From: Absidia repens | Lineage: Eukaryota > Mucoromycota > Mucoromycetes > Mucorales > Cunninghamellaceae | Assembly: GCA_002105175.1 (NCBI GenBank) | Contig: MCGE01000007.1 | Coordinates: 1,116,001-1,180,000 of the forward strand | Length of the DNA: 64,000 nucleotides | Direction of reading: 5' to 3' | Shown: piece after piece, positions 1 through 11,917 of the stretch | Layout: each line of letters starts with the position of its first letter | Numbering within the stretch: position 1 is the first letter of the stretch | Translations under genes and position numbers: made by a program | Notes under the pieces: generated by a model | The model's database searches: none | Told to the model about the DNA's origin: nothing | What the model saw: the letters and a program-made list of their open reading frames with translations, nothing else

Positions 1-1101
1 CATTGGCGTCTATAGTGGCAGTATGCCAATACCGTTCCAGCGGACCATTTGTATTATTATTTGGTAATGCTGGTTTTAAAGGAGTCCATGTTTTAAGTGA
101 AATATCATATCGATAGTACCGTAAGGGCTCCAACGCAGGGGTGGATATCGATGTCGTATTTGTAGCTGAATTGGAACTGCTGCTATTATTGTTGTTATTG
201 GGTAAGGTTAAATTGCTATTCATTTCAATGCCACGGTCAGCAATGGGAGGGTGATGCCCGCCAAACGCATAAAGGCAGTCATTTCGAGGATAATAAAGTA
301 ATTGTGTATATATCAGGACAGGTGAAGCGGTAGGGTCGGTTTTCACTTGCGTCAAATATTTCGGTTCGACTGTCGATGGCATAGTCCAGAGTGCCTCCAT
401 GTTCCAAGGTGACACTCCATAAAATCCACCGTACATGTAGATGGTGTCATTGACATTCGTGCTGGCCATACCATACATTGGACGATCCGTTGACCTCAAT
501 TCCTGGCCAGCGGGGTTTGAAAGCAAATCGTTCATTCCTTTTTTTTTGCCCAGGAAAAAAAGATAATAATTATTATATATACAAATAGGCTTGTGCAAAG
601 GAGACAAGGGGGAGAGAGGGTGAAAAAAGAGACAAAGAAAGGTAAAAATAAAGAAAGTATGTATTTGTGTGTATGTGTATTAGTAAAAAGAAAATGATAA
701 AGATATTAGGGCAAAAAAAAACAAACGATAATTCCCTCCTTGAAATCTTTATTTTTGTCAAAGGCTGTTATAGTGACTGTATCATGCATGATTACCGGTC
801 TAAACAATAAAAAAGTTCAAGGAGAGGGACGCCAAGCGGGATGTCCTTCGGCAAAAAAATATATTTTTACAAAGGATCCCTCCTTTTTTTTATTTTTACT
901 CCGTCTTCATTTTGAAGTATGGGTTGACATGCTATGCTAAAAAAGAGGATAATAATAGTGTAACTGTCGTACTTTTTAAATTTCACTTTGCCGAAGTACT
1001 GTAGAAGATTGTTCCATGTGAATTTCGAGGTTGACGCTATACAATTGATCGATGCAAAGGTCAACGATAATATAAAAAATAAATACAAAATCAAATTTCA
1101 T
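1..1101 (-). CDS. Kelch-repeat type protein, partial (continues past window start)
   Basis: Only the exon at 1-537 (minus) is well supported. It opens after an intron acceptor at 538-539 and encodes segments such as TIYMYGGFYGVSP and DCLYAFGGHHPP, which are the Tyr/hydrophobic-x-x-GG cores of kelch beta-propeller blades, followed by an Asn/Ser-rich insert and an RYW-H block typical of the next blade. Kelch propellers mediate protein-protein contacts; in fungi many are secreted or membrane-anchored. The N-terminal part is uncertain. ATG codons at 1101 and 1094 open two frames, one giving a signal-peptide-like stretch (ILYLFFILSLTFASINCIAS), and splice-like sites occur between 540 and 1000, but I could not find a phase-consistent chain to the 537 exon. 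The 3' end lies outside the window. The exact substrate or partner cannot be inferred. Confidence 0.55.
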
Positions 1102-1560
1102 TGGAATTTCACATAACAAAAAAAAAAACTATTAGAGTATTTTTTTCTAATAGGAATTTGATATATGTTTGAATATGTTTGTCAAAATAAATTTATCACA
1201 CACTGTAAGCTGTCTGATGTTCTGAGGTCGTGGAAGTACCTCCAAACTATATATGGAAATCTGAAGATGCATCCTAATTTTTTTATGATAGATTTTGGTG
1301 CAAGGCCGAATTTGAGGCGAAATTGTTGGGATATACTCCAGTCAAATCCACGAATAGATGGCTAAAGAGTGCGGATGAATGGGCAAGTCGATTGGGCTTC
1401 AAAAGGCAATCTGCCCAGGTTGAAATAAAAAGTGACGTGGGTGACAGCGGGACTTAAACCCCAATTTTTTATTTTTTTTATTTTTATTTACTTTTCGCAC
1501 CTTCTTGGTTTTTATTTTATCACCACTCCTCTCCCCACTCTCTTCTATATTTATCATAAC

Positions 1561-2059
1561 ATGGCTACTGTCTTTGGTGTCAGCAACTTTGCAGTGACTA
1601 CTGCTGCTTCAGCTAGCTCTAATGAAGCAAGAACTCGTACGATCTCTCTTTACCGAAAATTCCAAAAATCCGTAAGTGTTTGCTACGAAGGAATTCTTAT
1701 ATCAGTAGTGAAAGCCAGTCCCACCCCCCCACCCACCGCCAACATCACCATCGTTCTCACTTTCTCTATTGTATTTGCTATTGACTTGCTTTTTTTAGGT
1801 ACCTGAAATCATGAAGATCCACGAAATCAACATGCCAACATCTGCCGTCCGAGCCAAGATTCGGGAACAATTCGAACAACATCGCTATGTGGAAGATTTA
1901 CAAGTGCGCGATGTGTTGTTGGCTAAAGGACAAATGGAATATCAAGAAACTATGAATGTCTGGAAACAAAACAACCATATCATGAACTATTTTGCTAATG
2001 ATGAAGCCGAACCAAAGCCTGCCACATTCCTCGAAAAGTTTTACGAAGGTCGCTCTTAG
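1561..2059 (+). CDS. NADH:ubiquinone oxidoreductase LYR subunit (NDUFA6/B14-like)
   Basis: Two exons, 1561-1671 and 1799-2059, with a GTAAGT donor and TTTTTTTAG acceptor, give a 123-residue protein. The motif ISLYRKFQKS matches the LYR tripeptide of the complex I accessory subunit NDUFA6, and the following region (PEIMKIHEINMP, VRAKIREQFEQHR, LLAKGQMEYQETMNVWKQ) matches this family along its whole length. The family binds the mitochondrial acyl-carrier protein and sits on the matrix arm of complex I. Length is typical. The start was chosen as the first in-frame ATG before the LYR segment, downstream of a pyrimidine-rich leader. An AATAAA follows about 225 bases after the stop. Identification rests on remembered family sequence, not a search. 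Confidence 0.9.
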
Positions 2060-2284
2060 ATAGTTTTATTAGTTAGTTAGTTAGGGTGGTAGTTAGTTGG
2101 GGTGGTTTGGCGCGGGAATGGACACAAGAACAAACACACGTACACGTACACACACACTTCAAACATTTATTACCTATTCCTTTTTTTCTCTTTCTCTCTG
2201 TCTTGTGATAGTATCCCCTCCTACTCCCCACCTATCCCCTTTTTTTATGCTTAGAACTTTTTTTTATATATATACAGATATCTC

Positions 2285-2290
2285 AATAAA
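2285..2290 (+). terminator. Putative polyadenylation signal of NDUFA6-like gene
   Basis: An AATAAA hexamer followed by an A-run lies downstream of the NDUFA6-like stop, at a plausible distance for a fungal 3' UTR. Confidence 0.4.
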
Positions 2291-2299
2291 AAAAATCCA

Positions 2300-4054
2300 A
2301 TTTGTCCACTCTTAACGTATTTGCTGTATATTACTTTTTGCTGTTGATGGTGTGCTAATTTTTTTTAATGGTGTATATGCAGTTAATGTTTGTTGCATTG
2401 AAAAGCAGGATCATGTCACTGCTGCTTATCCTCCATGCTGTCCTCACTAAATATTTATCTTTTGTATAATGATTTCATCATGATCACAACATTATCCCGT
2501 CTCTCGATCCCTTTTATTTAGAATGCATATAGTATATAGTACATACAACGAAACATAGTATAGTACATATATAAACCAAATGTTTATATATCGAGATATA
2601 TATCAAATGGTTAAAAATCATTAGAATGCATCGCATTCTTGATCTACAAGTCAGGGCGTTGATTGGTCAATCCAAAATATGGCACATCGATTTTCACCAG
2701 AGTCTCTCAATTCGATAACAATAGATTGACCTACTGTCCGCCTTAATGAAATTTCAAAAGGTTACTATATTTATGCTCAATATCTGATGTGTCAGATGGA
2801 GCCTGTCTAAAATATTAGATGGTATACTATACAAGACAGTATTGCAATGCGTGGTATTGTGCCTTCACTAGTTAGTACTTGTATAGTATAGTGCTGCACT
2901 TCAACACTTGACAGACTAAGCATAAACCAAAAAAGTCATCTATCATCTTGAACTGTGCTCCTACTAGTGCCATCTTTGCCATCAGGTTATCAGGTGGCTG
3001 TACTAACCCGGTTGAAAAACTACTAATCGAAACGCAGAAAATTCGTAATGATGCACTCTGCGAGTTCGTGGAATTTGAAAATTTGAGCTTGGGGGGATTG
3101 TTATATTGAAATTGGGCTGGAAACAGGCTGAAAATTAGCGGAAGAGAGGTGTAGCGGACTGATTGGTATACTAGATAATCGTTTAAAAGAATGGATTGAT
3201 CACTTTTAACTATGACTAAAATAAAGAAAGTTCTGATGCACAAGATATGGACTAATTTTTGGAGAGGATAAAAAATGAGGACAGAGCTTATTAAAGTATA
3301 AAGGTAACAAAACTGGGATAGTCAACATTAACCTATATCAGTGAAAGCGATAATAAAAAGTGTTCAATGGAGAAGATAAACTAAACAAATGAGAGAGGGT
3401 TGATGCTTAAAACAATACCAAGTATATTTTATTAAGTTGTGGATATATACCCTGACAATAACACTAAGCCAAGTTAATAAATATTTCTATAGCACTAATC
3501 TCGACATAAAGCTAATCTAATGGAAGGCCAAAATCACGAATCCAAAATGAAAGGGTTTCCCCATGATGTTTGTATTGCATTTTTAAAATGCCCCTAATTC
3601 AAGTTCTAACCAGTAATCCAAGATCACCTACACCTTCATTGAGGGTTCAATGAGGATGAAGTCCTAAAAAAAAAAAAAAAGGAAAGAAAGGGGTCTGGGA
3701 GAAATAAATTGGGAAATTCTTTTGGGTTCGGAGAGCGAATATTCCTGCCATGGCCCACTTTTAAGAAAAATCAGTACTTAATTTTAGCATCATAATGTCA
3801 ATATCATTTTCGACAGAAAATAAATATTTCTATACCACCAAAAATGACTTATTATTCAGTCCTCCTACTCCTTTTTTTTTTACAAGTCAAACGTAACAGT
3901 TTCACTGTGGGATGACTTTTGTGTTGCATACGAACATGTGTGCGACCCGTCATCGCTGTCTGAAAAAAGCAAACAAACAAACAAAGAAAAATATATATAT
4001 ATAGATGTCTGTCCTAGGAATACACTGGGACTCCTTTTCTTCACTAACAACAGT
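2300..4054. other. Gene-free AT-rich spacer with a repeat copy
   Basis: No convincing gene. A 123-codon minus-strand open frame at 2872-3243 has no recognisable motif and looks accidental. From about 3140 to 3740 the sequence resembles the dispersed repeat family described elsewhere in the window. The remainder is AT-rich, with poly-T just before the PP2C gene. Confidence 0.5.
3300..3700 (+). repeat. Dispersed repeat family, copy 1 (partial)
   Basis: The conserved core around 3535-3660 contains CCAAAATGAAAGGGTTTCCC, shared nearly verbatim with copies near 10.2 and 13.7 kb and in diverged form near 18.8 and 24.8 kb. Upstream there are family-like remnants (TATTTTATT, AAGCTAATCTAATGGAAGG). No open frame or terminal inverted repeat is evident. 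Confidence 0.6.
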
Positions 4055-5031
4055 ATGGGTCAAGCGTTATCTGAACCCGTCACCACCAAGACGTCCTCTG
4101 AAGGAAGTACTGATAAAAGTCTCGTCTACAGCGTCTCTTCCATGCAAGGCTGGCGAGTCAACATGGAAGATCGACACGCCCTTATCCCGTCGTATGAAGA
4201 TACCGGCGATAATTTTTTCGCTGTGTTTGACGGTCATGGCGGTAATTTTTTATTTTATTTTTTTTCGTTCCAACACTCTTACACCTCTATGCCCCCTTTT
4301 TCTTTTCTCGAGTAGGCGACTCGGTGGCCGAATATTGTAGTGAGCACCTTCATCACCGTGTATTCCATTCTCAAGCATATAAAGATGGTCATGTACAAGA
4401 TGCCTTGCGATGGGCAAACTTGCAGGTGGACAAGGAGCTGCGTAGTCAAGGTAAATCCTCTCCAACAACATGGCCTATTTCTACTAAAAAAAAAAATGAT
4501 TAACACACACATAAAAATATAGTAGACGTTTCTCAGAGTCAGGAGACTGCTGGATGTACCGCCTTGGCTGCCCTGATCACCAAGGACAATCATCTCTATA
4601 TTGTAAGCTTTATGTCAATAAAAAAAAAAATTAACCAACACACCAGTAACCTCATCATCATTACAAAAAAAAAACCCCAACTATTTTTTTTATTTGGTAG
4701 AGTAATGCCGGTGACTCAAGGGCAGTACTCAGCACCAAGAATGGAAAAGCTATGGCATTATCGAAAGACCATAAACCCAATGATCCTATAGAAACTGAAC
4801 GCATCAAACTTGCGGGCGGTCATGTAGAAGGCAATCGAGTCAATGGTAACTAAGCGAGCGGGAATTAAAAAAATAATTGACAGCTGTCAAGTAGGATTAT
4901 GATAAAAATAGATTGTTTGATCGTTTTTAATAATGAAATTCGGTAGGGACGTTGGCACTTTCTCGCGCCATTGGAGATTTTGGCTTTAAAACCCAAACTG
5001 ACATTCCACCTGAAAAACAAGCTGTCACTGG

Positions 5032-5062
<31 letters not shown>

Positions 5063-5495
5063 GGCATTCGATTAGTCGTTAACTTGCCTTACATACAAAA
5101 AAAAAAATACAAAAAAAAAACTAGCCTATCCTGATATCCAAGAATATAAATTGACACCTGACGACGAATTCCTTGTCCTTGCATGTGACGGGATCTGGGA
5201 CTGTAGGTCAGATCAGCAAGTAGTTGACATCATCCGGTACGGCTTAACGTTAAAAAAGACCCTGGTGCAGATAAGTGAGGAACTGATGGATACCTGTTTG
5301 GCGGAACACAATACCGCCAGCGTTGGGTGCGATAACATGACCCTCATCATTGTCGCCTTTCTTCACAATAACAAAGATGTAGACGAATGGTATGACACCA
5401 TGGCTAGTAACCAAATCTCCAAACCTTCGTCTTTATGCAAACAACAACAACAAAAACCATCCAAACTTCCTCCTTCTTTTATTATTAAAGAATAA
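4055..5495 (+). CDS. PP2C-family Ser/Thr protein phosphatase (Ptc2/Ptc3-like)
   Basis: Six exons: 4055-4241, 4316-4450, 4523-4602, 4701-4845, 4947-5030, 5125-5495. All phases agree and give 333 residues. Consecutive PP2C motifs are visible: [20 protein letters not shown] (metal-binding Asp and Gly), [49 protein letters not shown] and [10 protein letters not shown], the last carrying the final metal-binding Asp. PP2C enzymes are Mg/Mn-dependent phosphatases; the Ptc2/3 branch acts on stress MAP kinases and DNA-damage checkpoint kinases in yeasts. The N-terminus MGQALSEP has Gly at position 2, as in PP2C proteins with an N-myristoylation-like start. The C-terminal Q/K/S-rich tail is short. Intron 5 contains a long poly-A. 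The precise paralogue cannot be assigned without a tree. Confidence 0.93.
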
Positions 5496-6246
5496 TCATT
5501 CAATTTCTTTTTTTAATAATATTTGTTTATTTTTTCAGAATATAAGATAAAAAAAAAAAAAGCAATGATGATGGCGAAAGAGAGAGAGAGGAGGGGGGGG
5601 GCATGGTAGTAAAACAGGTGGACAAGAATGGGAAAAAAATGGATGTGCTCGGATTTTATTTTCTTTAACCAGCATGGGTGACACAACCTTGGTTATCCAT
5701 AACTGTACACACTTTTTGAACGATGATGCCATTAAGATTCCCAAATATAAATCATGACTAAAATTGGGTTGGAGGACGGCAGATCTGCTAAACTGCACTT
5801 TTCGTGGCTTGGAAGATTGGCAGGACATTTTTTTTTTTTATTTGACTAATGGTTTTACAGGGAAACAAAATACAATATAAAAATGAGAAAGTATCAAGAG
5901 GAGCAAGCCTCGACATCAATAATAAAAAAAAACATAAAAGGGACTGAGGGGACCAAAGTGGTGCATATATATAAACAAGTAAAAAAAAAAAATCTAATGG
6001 CGCGGAGTTTGTATATAGTAAAAAAGTAAAGATCAAATAAAAATAAAAAACATATAAACTAGAATCATTGTGTGGAGGAGAGAGGGGGGAGAAAAGGGGA
6101 AATAAAAAGGCATAAACAAATGAGGAGGGGAGGGTGAATAAGAAATGCATGGAATGAGAATAGTAACTTATTTCCAACCGTGATGAGAATAGGTCGAATC
6201 TAGATTTTTTTTTTTTAAAAAAAAAAAAGGATCCGTTAGTTGATAG
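5496..6246. other. Convergent 3' intergenic region
   Basis: This stretch lies between the 3' ends of the PP2C and bHLH genes. It holds poly-A runs, a GA-rich microsatellite near 5575-5605 and purine-rich low-complexity DNA. Minus-strand open frames here (5535-6177) translate as low-complexity hydrophobic sequence and are unlikely to be genes. Confidence 0.5.
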
Positions 6247-7733
6247 CTACCCTTCTTTTGTTTTAAGAGATTTACCTGGTTGTGGAGGATAAGTGGATGG
6301 GACAAAATAATTCGGAATGTTGGAAGAAAATTCGGCAACGGCAGAAGTAGCAGTGGTAACAGTAGAACATGTTTGTTGTGGAAGACTGGACGTGCCGCCA
6401 AAAACTGTCGTTGTTGGGTTGTTACTGAGGGAATGAAAAAGATCGGCTGGTGAATATAACGCCAAACCTTCATCAGTCTGTGGTGGCTGCAGCGCTGAGA
6501 GGTCCAATGGTGGCCAACTGACTTGGATAGGAAACACTGATTCGGTGGGCTGGACAACCATGCTAGTGTTGGGAGCCGGGATAGCATGTGTGTATCTGCT
6601 TTGTTGCTGTGGCGTCATCACAACCACAGACGGATCAGTATTTTCAGTGGAAGTAATCGTTGTAGGTGTAGGTGTAGTAGTGGTGGTAGTAGTAGTGCTG
6701 TTGGTAGTGGTGAGGGGAGTATGTATATATTTACCATGATGCTGGCGTGGTGGTGTTGCCGAAAGTGGGTTGAAGGACGGTTTTTCATGGGTGTTGGATG
6801 ATGACGCATGATGATGAATAAATTTATGAAGCACAGAGGTGGTAGTAGGTGTGTTATTTTTTTTGGTGACGGCTAGTGACGAGGATGAGCGAGTTTTATG
6901 TCTTTTGATAACAGGCATATCAGGTGTTTTTTGTTGATGTTGTTGTTTTTGCTGATCAGGACTTGCTTTTTTCTTCCCACCGTCATTGACAGCCACAGCA
7001 GCGGTGGAAGAAGCACCTCTATCATCATTGCTGCTACTGCTATTACGCCTATTTGTTGTTGTCGAATCCGATTTTGTCCGCATCATCATTTTTCGTTTAT
7101 TGTTTTCTTCTTCCTCGGCATTCATGCGTTTTTTCAAGTATTGCTGTGATCGTTGGGTATGTTTACGTAAGGTATCATGTTCTTTGCGTAGTTGGCGGAT
7201 TTTATTCTTGTAAGATGAATCCCGCTGGACCGATCGAGTGACGAATTCCAATGATTTGCCTACAATCATGCTTTTGCTGGGACGGCGAATATTCTGTAAT
7301 CCCGGTAGGGCATGAGCGAGTTGTTGGAATTTGGAATTCAGGCCTTCTCGGCGTTGTCTTTCCAGTGCATTATGGGCCGAGCGTTTATCTTCCTCACTGG
7401 TAAAGAAAAAAAGGAGAGAAAGAAAGAAGGGTCTGGGTTAGTAAAAAAAAAAAAATGGGAGTGAGAGAGGGAGTTCTACCATGTTGGGTCAATGGGGTCA
7501 TTTGTCAAGGGAGAGGATGAAACGGCATCTAATATAAACAAAAACAACCCTTAAAATTAGCTTATTGTCTTTTTTTTTGGCATGGTTTTTTTTTTAATAC
7601 CAAAAGTCAAAGGTGGGCTGGCAGAGGATGGCGATGATGAAGTATAAGGTGGAAACGAAGGAGGATGGTGATGAGAGATGGAAGAATGACGTCTTTGTTG
7701 GTGATGAAAAGAAGTCTGATCAATAGGAATCAT
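6247..7733 (-). CDS. bHLH transcription factor with zipper-like extension
   Basis: Three exons on the minus strand, 7601-7733, 7480-7528 and 6247-7396, are phase-consistent and give 443 residues. The basic region reads AHNALERQRREG (H-E-R pattern of E-box binders) from about residue 68. Helix 1 follows as LNSKFQQLAHALPGL, then a loop and helix 2, KSMIVGKSLEFV. After this comes a charged heptad-like stretch (NKIRQLRKEHDTLRKHTQRS) that could extend the dimer. The remaining C-terminal 270 residues are low complexity: Ser, Thr, Gln and Pro-rich, with a long Thr run, as in many fungal activation regions. The arginine in ERQRR suggests CACGTG-type binding. Targets are unknown. The first ATG of exon 1 is the only one that keeps the frame to the bHLH. 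Confidence 0.88.
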
Positions 7734-9330
7734 TTAAAGATAAAAAAGGATGTGCGTGATATTAGCGAGAGTCAAAAACAAACGAAAAAATAGAGAGAGA
7801 GAGAGAAAAAGGGAAAAAAATCACTCTCCTCCATTAGGCTGTTTATATACCTTTTTCCATGTAGCCACTTTTTTTTTATTGAAATAGTACCAAATAGAGA
7901 ATTACTCAAATCGGAATTTAAAAGAAAAGGAGGAACACTATCAATATACCATTACAAGACATGTAAAAAAAAATCAGAGAAAGAGAGATCATAACAGGCG
8001 ACGATCATTACCATTTTACACCCCGTTCTCCCTTTTTTTTTTTTTTTTTTTTTTTGTATAGTGCACTGAATAGCCATAACCAACTTTAGAGTCTCAGGTA
8101 TGGTATTTTTTTAATCATCGAAAGCAGCTTAATGGCAGAAGACACGCAGTCTTTTTATTTAAATAGGATAGACGTTACCCGGAAAAGATGGGATCCCCGT
8201 CTGTGCATTAGAGAAAAAGGGAGAGTGGGGATGCAACCGTACTCATTAGTTTACAGATTTGATAAATATGAGATGGATCGACACACTACATTATTTTTTA
8301 TTTCCAAAATTCATCCTTATTGCCATTCCTCGCCGATAAAGATCCATTGTCCTATTTTTTAAGATAATAAATAATGATATGAAAAGGACAGTGCGTTGTC
8401 AACACAAATAAATAAATAAAAATTATACTGATTTCATCTATATTTTTTTTTCATGCAGTTTAACAGACTTAGGTTTCATCTTCTATTAAGGGGCTAGAGC
8501 GAGTATAAAAATGACATTAGGAAATTGGTTTTATTGAGACTGCATAGTGCTACAATGCGGTATACTTTCTTACAGCGTAGTGACTACAGCACGCACTTAT
8601 CTCGATTTTTTTTGTCCAACATGATCGGATGTTTAAAATATGTGCCTATGACAACCAATGGTATCATTGCCTTGTACCTTCCTCCTTATTTTATCCATAA
8701 GGTGAATCATTTTTTCCCTTTGTTCGTTTGCAGTCGTCATCCCTGGTTTTTTTTTTTTTTGTCATTGTTCGCTCATCACATGCCATGTGCCACGATTTAA
8801 CTTCTTTGATTTGATTTGATCGATCAGATTATTTCTTCTACTTTATATCATGGATGTGATAATGAGACGACAACTCACTGTCTCAACTCATTCACATAAG
8901 TTGATATACTAATGTTATTCCATAAACTTGGTGTGAGCCTATATTGTGTGTAGTTGATTGATTTGATGTGGTTTGATTTTTTTTTTTTTTTTTTTGGTTA
9001 AAATGATCAGCCACTCGCTCATGTAGTGAAACACACATTTTCATTTTTGGGGTTATGATCTCAAAAGGATTGGAACCACATACCAAAAATGCATTCCCTA
9101 CTTGACACAATGAGAAATAAGCGAGTTGTAAGAAAACATAATAATCAGAAGATCACACTTCTTTCAACCCCTCCTTCGCGCGAATATTTATCTAGCTTCT
9201 CAAGATAAGGTTGTGCAGGAGATTCCCCAATGAAACAAAATGCTAATATTTTATTTACATACTCCGACACAAAGGTACTGTTCCAAGGTACTGTGCGTCT
9301 GCTGTACAAAGAAAGGTGAGTAGAGTTACG
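7734..9330. other. Promoter side of bHLH gene and AT-rich spacer
   Basis: The first few hundred bases upstream of the bHLH start contain GA-rich and poly-T tracts (long T-run at about 8034-8055). The rest is AT-rich with only short open frames (for example 8132-8362 and 8525-8800) lacking motifs. I see no gene. Confidence 0.45.
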
Positions 9331-9339
9331 TTTCATATG

Positions 9340-10470
9340 AAGTGACCTAGAACCGCAAATCAACCGCTAGGTTTGGTAGGATGGGAGCAGTATAGAGGGT
9401 AAGCCAGAAAGCTGGCGAAATGATCTATAGTATAGAGATGGTTGCTGTTTTGATTCACAAATATGATTGGTTGAGCAGGAATAGGCCACCTTCTATATTA
9501 AATGACCCAGTCCGTCGCTGAAGCCCTACGGGGCTTCAGCGACGGAATGGTATAGTGGGGAAACCAGAAAGGTTGGGAAAATATTTTATAGTGGCAGGCT
9601 CATTGATATGAACGTTCAAGGATCTTTGACAGTAAGTGACCTAGAGCTGTCAACTAGTCCCTGGGACTCGGAGGGAAAAAGTGGTCATAATGAGTGAATT
9701 AGAAAGCAAGTGTCATGTCGGACACTCACAAAACAGTTACATTAACTAATTTGGCTAAATTGTTCATTGTACTATGAGTAGAAGACGTTAACTAAAAAGG
9801 CATTTTTTAGTGAAGCATACTGGTTGATATAAGTCTAATGGAGAGGGTTCACTGTACAAAGAATCTATAGGAGGAAGCATGAGGGATAATAATGAGAGTT
9901 TTATAAAATAGTCAAGTTTAATCTAAAAGGACAGCTGTAAAGCAGTAGCTAATATATAGTGCAAGATATTAAAAAGACTCGAGTGATATATGTGGTTGGC
10001 ATTAATCTAATGGGGTGATGTTACAAAGGAATCTATTGCGCAAGACATAAGAGAGGCACACAGAGCATTTTTCATTGAAGAAAATAATATAGGCTATATT
10101 TTATTTAAACATGGATACAAACTATGGTCAAATTAACACTAAACTAAGCTGATGTAGGCTCCAAAAGTCAACTAAGGGGTGGTCAAAATCCTGAATCCAA
10201 AATGAAAGGGTTTCCCCATGCATGTTGTGATCCCTAAGCTGAAACCCTTCTAAACTAGTCCTGACACTAACCTAAGTCCATTACAACCTCAAAGAAGTTG
10301 ATTGGTGAAGTAAAAAAGAAGGAAAAATGAAAGAGAGCGAAAAAAATAAACAAATGGGTTGTAAATAAAAACCATGTGGGCGGGATTTGAAAATGCCCTG
10401 TGGTCTTTTTTTTTTTGTTTTAAAAAAAATGCCCTGATGGTCACTCTCAGGATTGGTTGTGGGTTTTTTC
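9340..10470 (+). repeat. Dispersed repeat family, long copy A
   Basis: About 1.1 kb. The left part carries three degenerate sub-repeats built on AAGTGACCTAGA-x-CTGTCAACTAGTC (near 9345, 9500 and 9630). The middle contains TCTAATGG-x-AGGGTTCACTG and GAGGAAGCATGAG blocks shared with copies near 18.4 and 24.5 kb. The right part has the core (CCAAAATGAAAGGGTTTCCC, then CTTCTAAACTAGTCCTGAC) and ends in GTGGGCGGGATTTGAAA followed by AGGATTGGTTGTG. No coding capacity is visible, so this is a non-autonomous or decayed element. Boundaries are estimates from where similarity to the other copies fades. Confidence 0.65.
9512..9545. repeat. Perfect 15-bp inverted repeat (hairpin)
   Basis: Arms CCGTCGCTGAAGCCC (9512-9526) and its exact reverse complement (9531-9545) are separated by TACG. 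It is GC-rich in an AT-rich surrounding and lies inside one sub-repeat of copy A; the equivalent positions in other copies lack it. Confidence 0.85.
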
Positions 10471-10479
10471 CATTATCCT

Positions 10480-11680
10480 ACAGTAGTAGACCCTAAAAGG
10501 CAATTTCTATTTTTGTTTCTTTTCGTTATCCCCCTCCAAAAAAGCAAAAGAGGAAATGTTTAGTGGCCTCAAAACGGTAATTCCATTTTTTTTCTTATTT
10601 ATAGTGAGTTCAAAAACGGAAATTGCTATTTTTGCTTTTTTTGCTTTTTTCCCCAAAATCAACATGATGGTTCATACTTTTTTTTTAATCAGACGACTCT
10701 TTCTTCACTAATTTATCAAACACCGTAAATAGCTCAATTCTTCTCTGCACCGTACAGTATTGTATAGTAGAATAGTTTTCCACTAGTCGTAGAATTTTTT
10801 ATTCGCTTAGTATGGTGCGGCTCGCTTATAATGTCAAATTTCCAATTTTCATTTCAAATTTATGGCTTCAATCGCAGTTTGAAAAATACCTTTTAAAGCC
10901 TTTTTTTTCCCTCCTTCCATTCTTTTCTTTTTTTTCCCCTCAAGTCACCGCCATTTCATTGATCTCAATGGGATGTTGTTCAACTGGGATTAGCGTCAGG
11001 ACTAGTTTAGAAGGGTTTTCAGCTCAGGTCTTACGAGATTCATGGAGAACCCCTTTCATTTTGGATCCAGAATTCGGGACCACTATTAGATTAACCTTCA
11101 TCTTAGTTTAGTATTGGTTGTCATTGTTATAATTACTACTGAATAAACTTTGTCTTGCCTTTTTCTATCATTGTTTGATTGCCTTACCAAATGTATATAC
11201 ATGCACTTATTATAAGCAGAAAAATACAAACGGGTGTGTGTCCGTACAACAACAACAACAAAAAAAGAAGGGACGGCACTTTTTATTGTACAAATAGTAA
11301 ATAAAAATACATAAACTAATCCTCATTTGCAAGTCTTACAATCTACATCTACATCTACATCTATTAGCTACGCTTGATATGGTAGCGGGAACGAGCAAAA
11401 AACAGGACCTTGTTTTCTGTATAATATTTTACAGTTTTCGCGGTGTTTTACAAAATAAATTTTCCTTTTTAGTACATCAGATACGTTTCAAATCCTAGGC
11501 CAACCAGCCAAAGTCTTCTTTTTTTGAAGGCTGATAAGTTTTTCTTTTTTTATTACCGATGTACAAGTTTTGTTCTTAAAGGTCTGAATTATCATGTTTA
11601 TACATTATTTTTTTGAGGTGGCCATTTTTTAAAAAACTATCAGCTTTCTAGGATCATGCCTAATATTTGACATTATAAGT
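10480..11680. other. Repeat-derived spacer
   Basis: No gene. Two related T-rich/A-rich stretches occur near 10500-10540 and 10605-10660. An inverted copy of the repeat core lies at about 10950-11160 (listed separately). A short (ACATCT)n-like stretch lies near 11341-11365. Confidence 0.4.
10950..11160 (-). repeat. Dispersed repeat family, inverted core copy
   Basis: Reverse-oriented core: GGATTAGCGTCAGGACTAGT, then TTAGAAGGGTTTTCAGC and CCCTTTCATTTTGGATCC, corresponding to the reverse complement of the core in copies A, B and C. A 99-codon open frame over it (10812-11111) is probably fortuitous. Confidence 0.6.
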
Positions 11681-11689
11681 GAGCCGCAC

Positions 11690-11870
11690 CATATATACAA
11701 TATGCCGAGTCTAGTGGAGCTGTTACGTCGACAGTATAATCTTGGTTAATTATATGAATGGTAGAGCGGAAATAATACCATGTTGCATATGAAACGGTCT
11801 AGAACTGTCAACTAGGCGCAAGGTCTCCAAGGATGGGGCAAGGAGCCATATATACGCTGAAAAAAACATG
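11690..11870 (+). repeat. Dispersed repeat family, 5'-end fragment
   Basis: The segment includes TATGAATGGTAGAGCGGAAA and GAAACGGTCTAGAACTGTCA, matching the left ends of copies B (near 18.0 kb) and C (near 24.05 kb). The similarity stops where the 34/68-bp tandem array begins. Confidence 0.5.
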
Positions 11871-11917
11871 TGCAAAGTTCGCTATATGAGAGTTATCTAT
11901 TTCCTATTTTGCCATGA

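Noticed and set aside
2872..3243. 123-codon minus-strand frame
   Set aside because: No motif, overlaps repeat-like DNA, and no supporting splice or leader signals.
10812..11111. 99-codon frame over the inverted repeat core, with a similar peptide (SLEG-S-Q-L-D-W) in the frame at 18737-18955
   Set aside because: The similarity follows from shared repeat DNA; equivalent frames in copies A and D are interrupted by stops, so protein-level selection is not indicated.
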